From Labrys miyagiensis (GTDB lineage: Bacteria; Pseudomonadota; Alphaproteobacteria; Rhizobiales; Labraceae): a DNA stretch of 56,449 nucleotides. Shown piece after piece: positions 56,313-56,449 of this stretch. The DNA lies in NCBI RefSeq assembly GCF_030160835.1, contig NZ_BSPC01000018.1:1-56449 (forward strand). Reading direction: 5' to 3'. Position 1 is the stretch's first letter; each line of letters starts with the position of its first letter. The position numbers and the translations under genes are program-made. Below the pieces are notes generated by a model. It was not told where the DNA came from. It worked only from the letters and a program-made list of their open reading frames with translations, and searched no databases.

Positions 56313-56449
56313 GCCGTCCCGGCAGACTCCAAGGCAGCATGTCGGAGCCAGGCAAAATCGGCCATGCGATGGTGGGGGACAGGGGCATCCTTTGTCTTAG
56401 CTCGATAGAGAAGTCCTTTTTTGTCCCCGTTAGAAATGTCACTTCGAGC

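Overview
The window is a high-GC chromosome segment, almost entirely coding, from an alphaproteobacterium. I place it in the Hyphomicrobiales (Rhizobiales). The reasons are the neighbourhood dgt / argS-like / SPOR protein / nagZ / scpA / scpB / tatABC / serS / surE / pcm / LysM-LytM lipoprotein, the block yajC / secD / secF / Mth938-like / squalene-phytoene-synthase-like / trmFO, an ExoR-type Sel1 protein, and small DUF1127 proteins. The genus cannot be fixed from the sequence alone.

Layout. 1-7300: an upstream terminator and a palindromic repeat, a HAD hydrolase divergent from a choline-sulfatase (betC), an exoR homologue, and a CHASE2 adenylate cyclase divergent from a secreted FecR-domain protein. 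7450-8700: exodeoxyribonuclease III and an ErpA/IscA-type Fe-S protein, with interspersed repeats. 8970-16180: a minus-strand 2-aminoethylphosphonate catabolic cluster of an FAD oxidoreductase, phnX, a PbfA-type PLP enzyme, and the ABC importer genes phnS, phnT, phnU and phnV. No phnW transaminase is present, and two Pho-box-like sites sit at similar distances in front of its two transcription units. 16350-30360: the conserved housekeeping run, in which the gene at the usual argS position has lost both class I synthetase signatures and most of the catalytic core but keeps the tRNA-binding end domains. 30600-32600: a frameshifted aldo/keto reductase and a DUF815 ATPase. 32990-39350: protein export, a complex-I-assembly-like protein and trmFO.

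39660-43830 looks accessory. Two near-identical 51-codon DUF1127 genes, each followed by the same kind of terminator, bracket 1.37 kb of AT-rich sequence with no recognisable gene, a sterol-desaturase-type hydroxylase and a DUF707 protein. 44130-50250 holds uvrA, arfB, a HAD phosphatase, a cupin, recX and a DUF2938 membrane protein, with two more copies of a palindromic repeat. 50240-55960 holds an ArsR-MEKHLA pair and a catabolic operon (DapA-like aldolase, GntR-FCD regulator, Tat-exported solute-binding protein, two permeases). Its ATPase is not in the window.

The most unusual item is the catalytically dead ArgRS-like gene kept in frame at the ancestral argS locus. The phosphonate cluster without phnW, three intergenic repeat families and the DUF1127-bracketed island are the next most notable.
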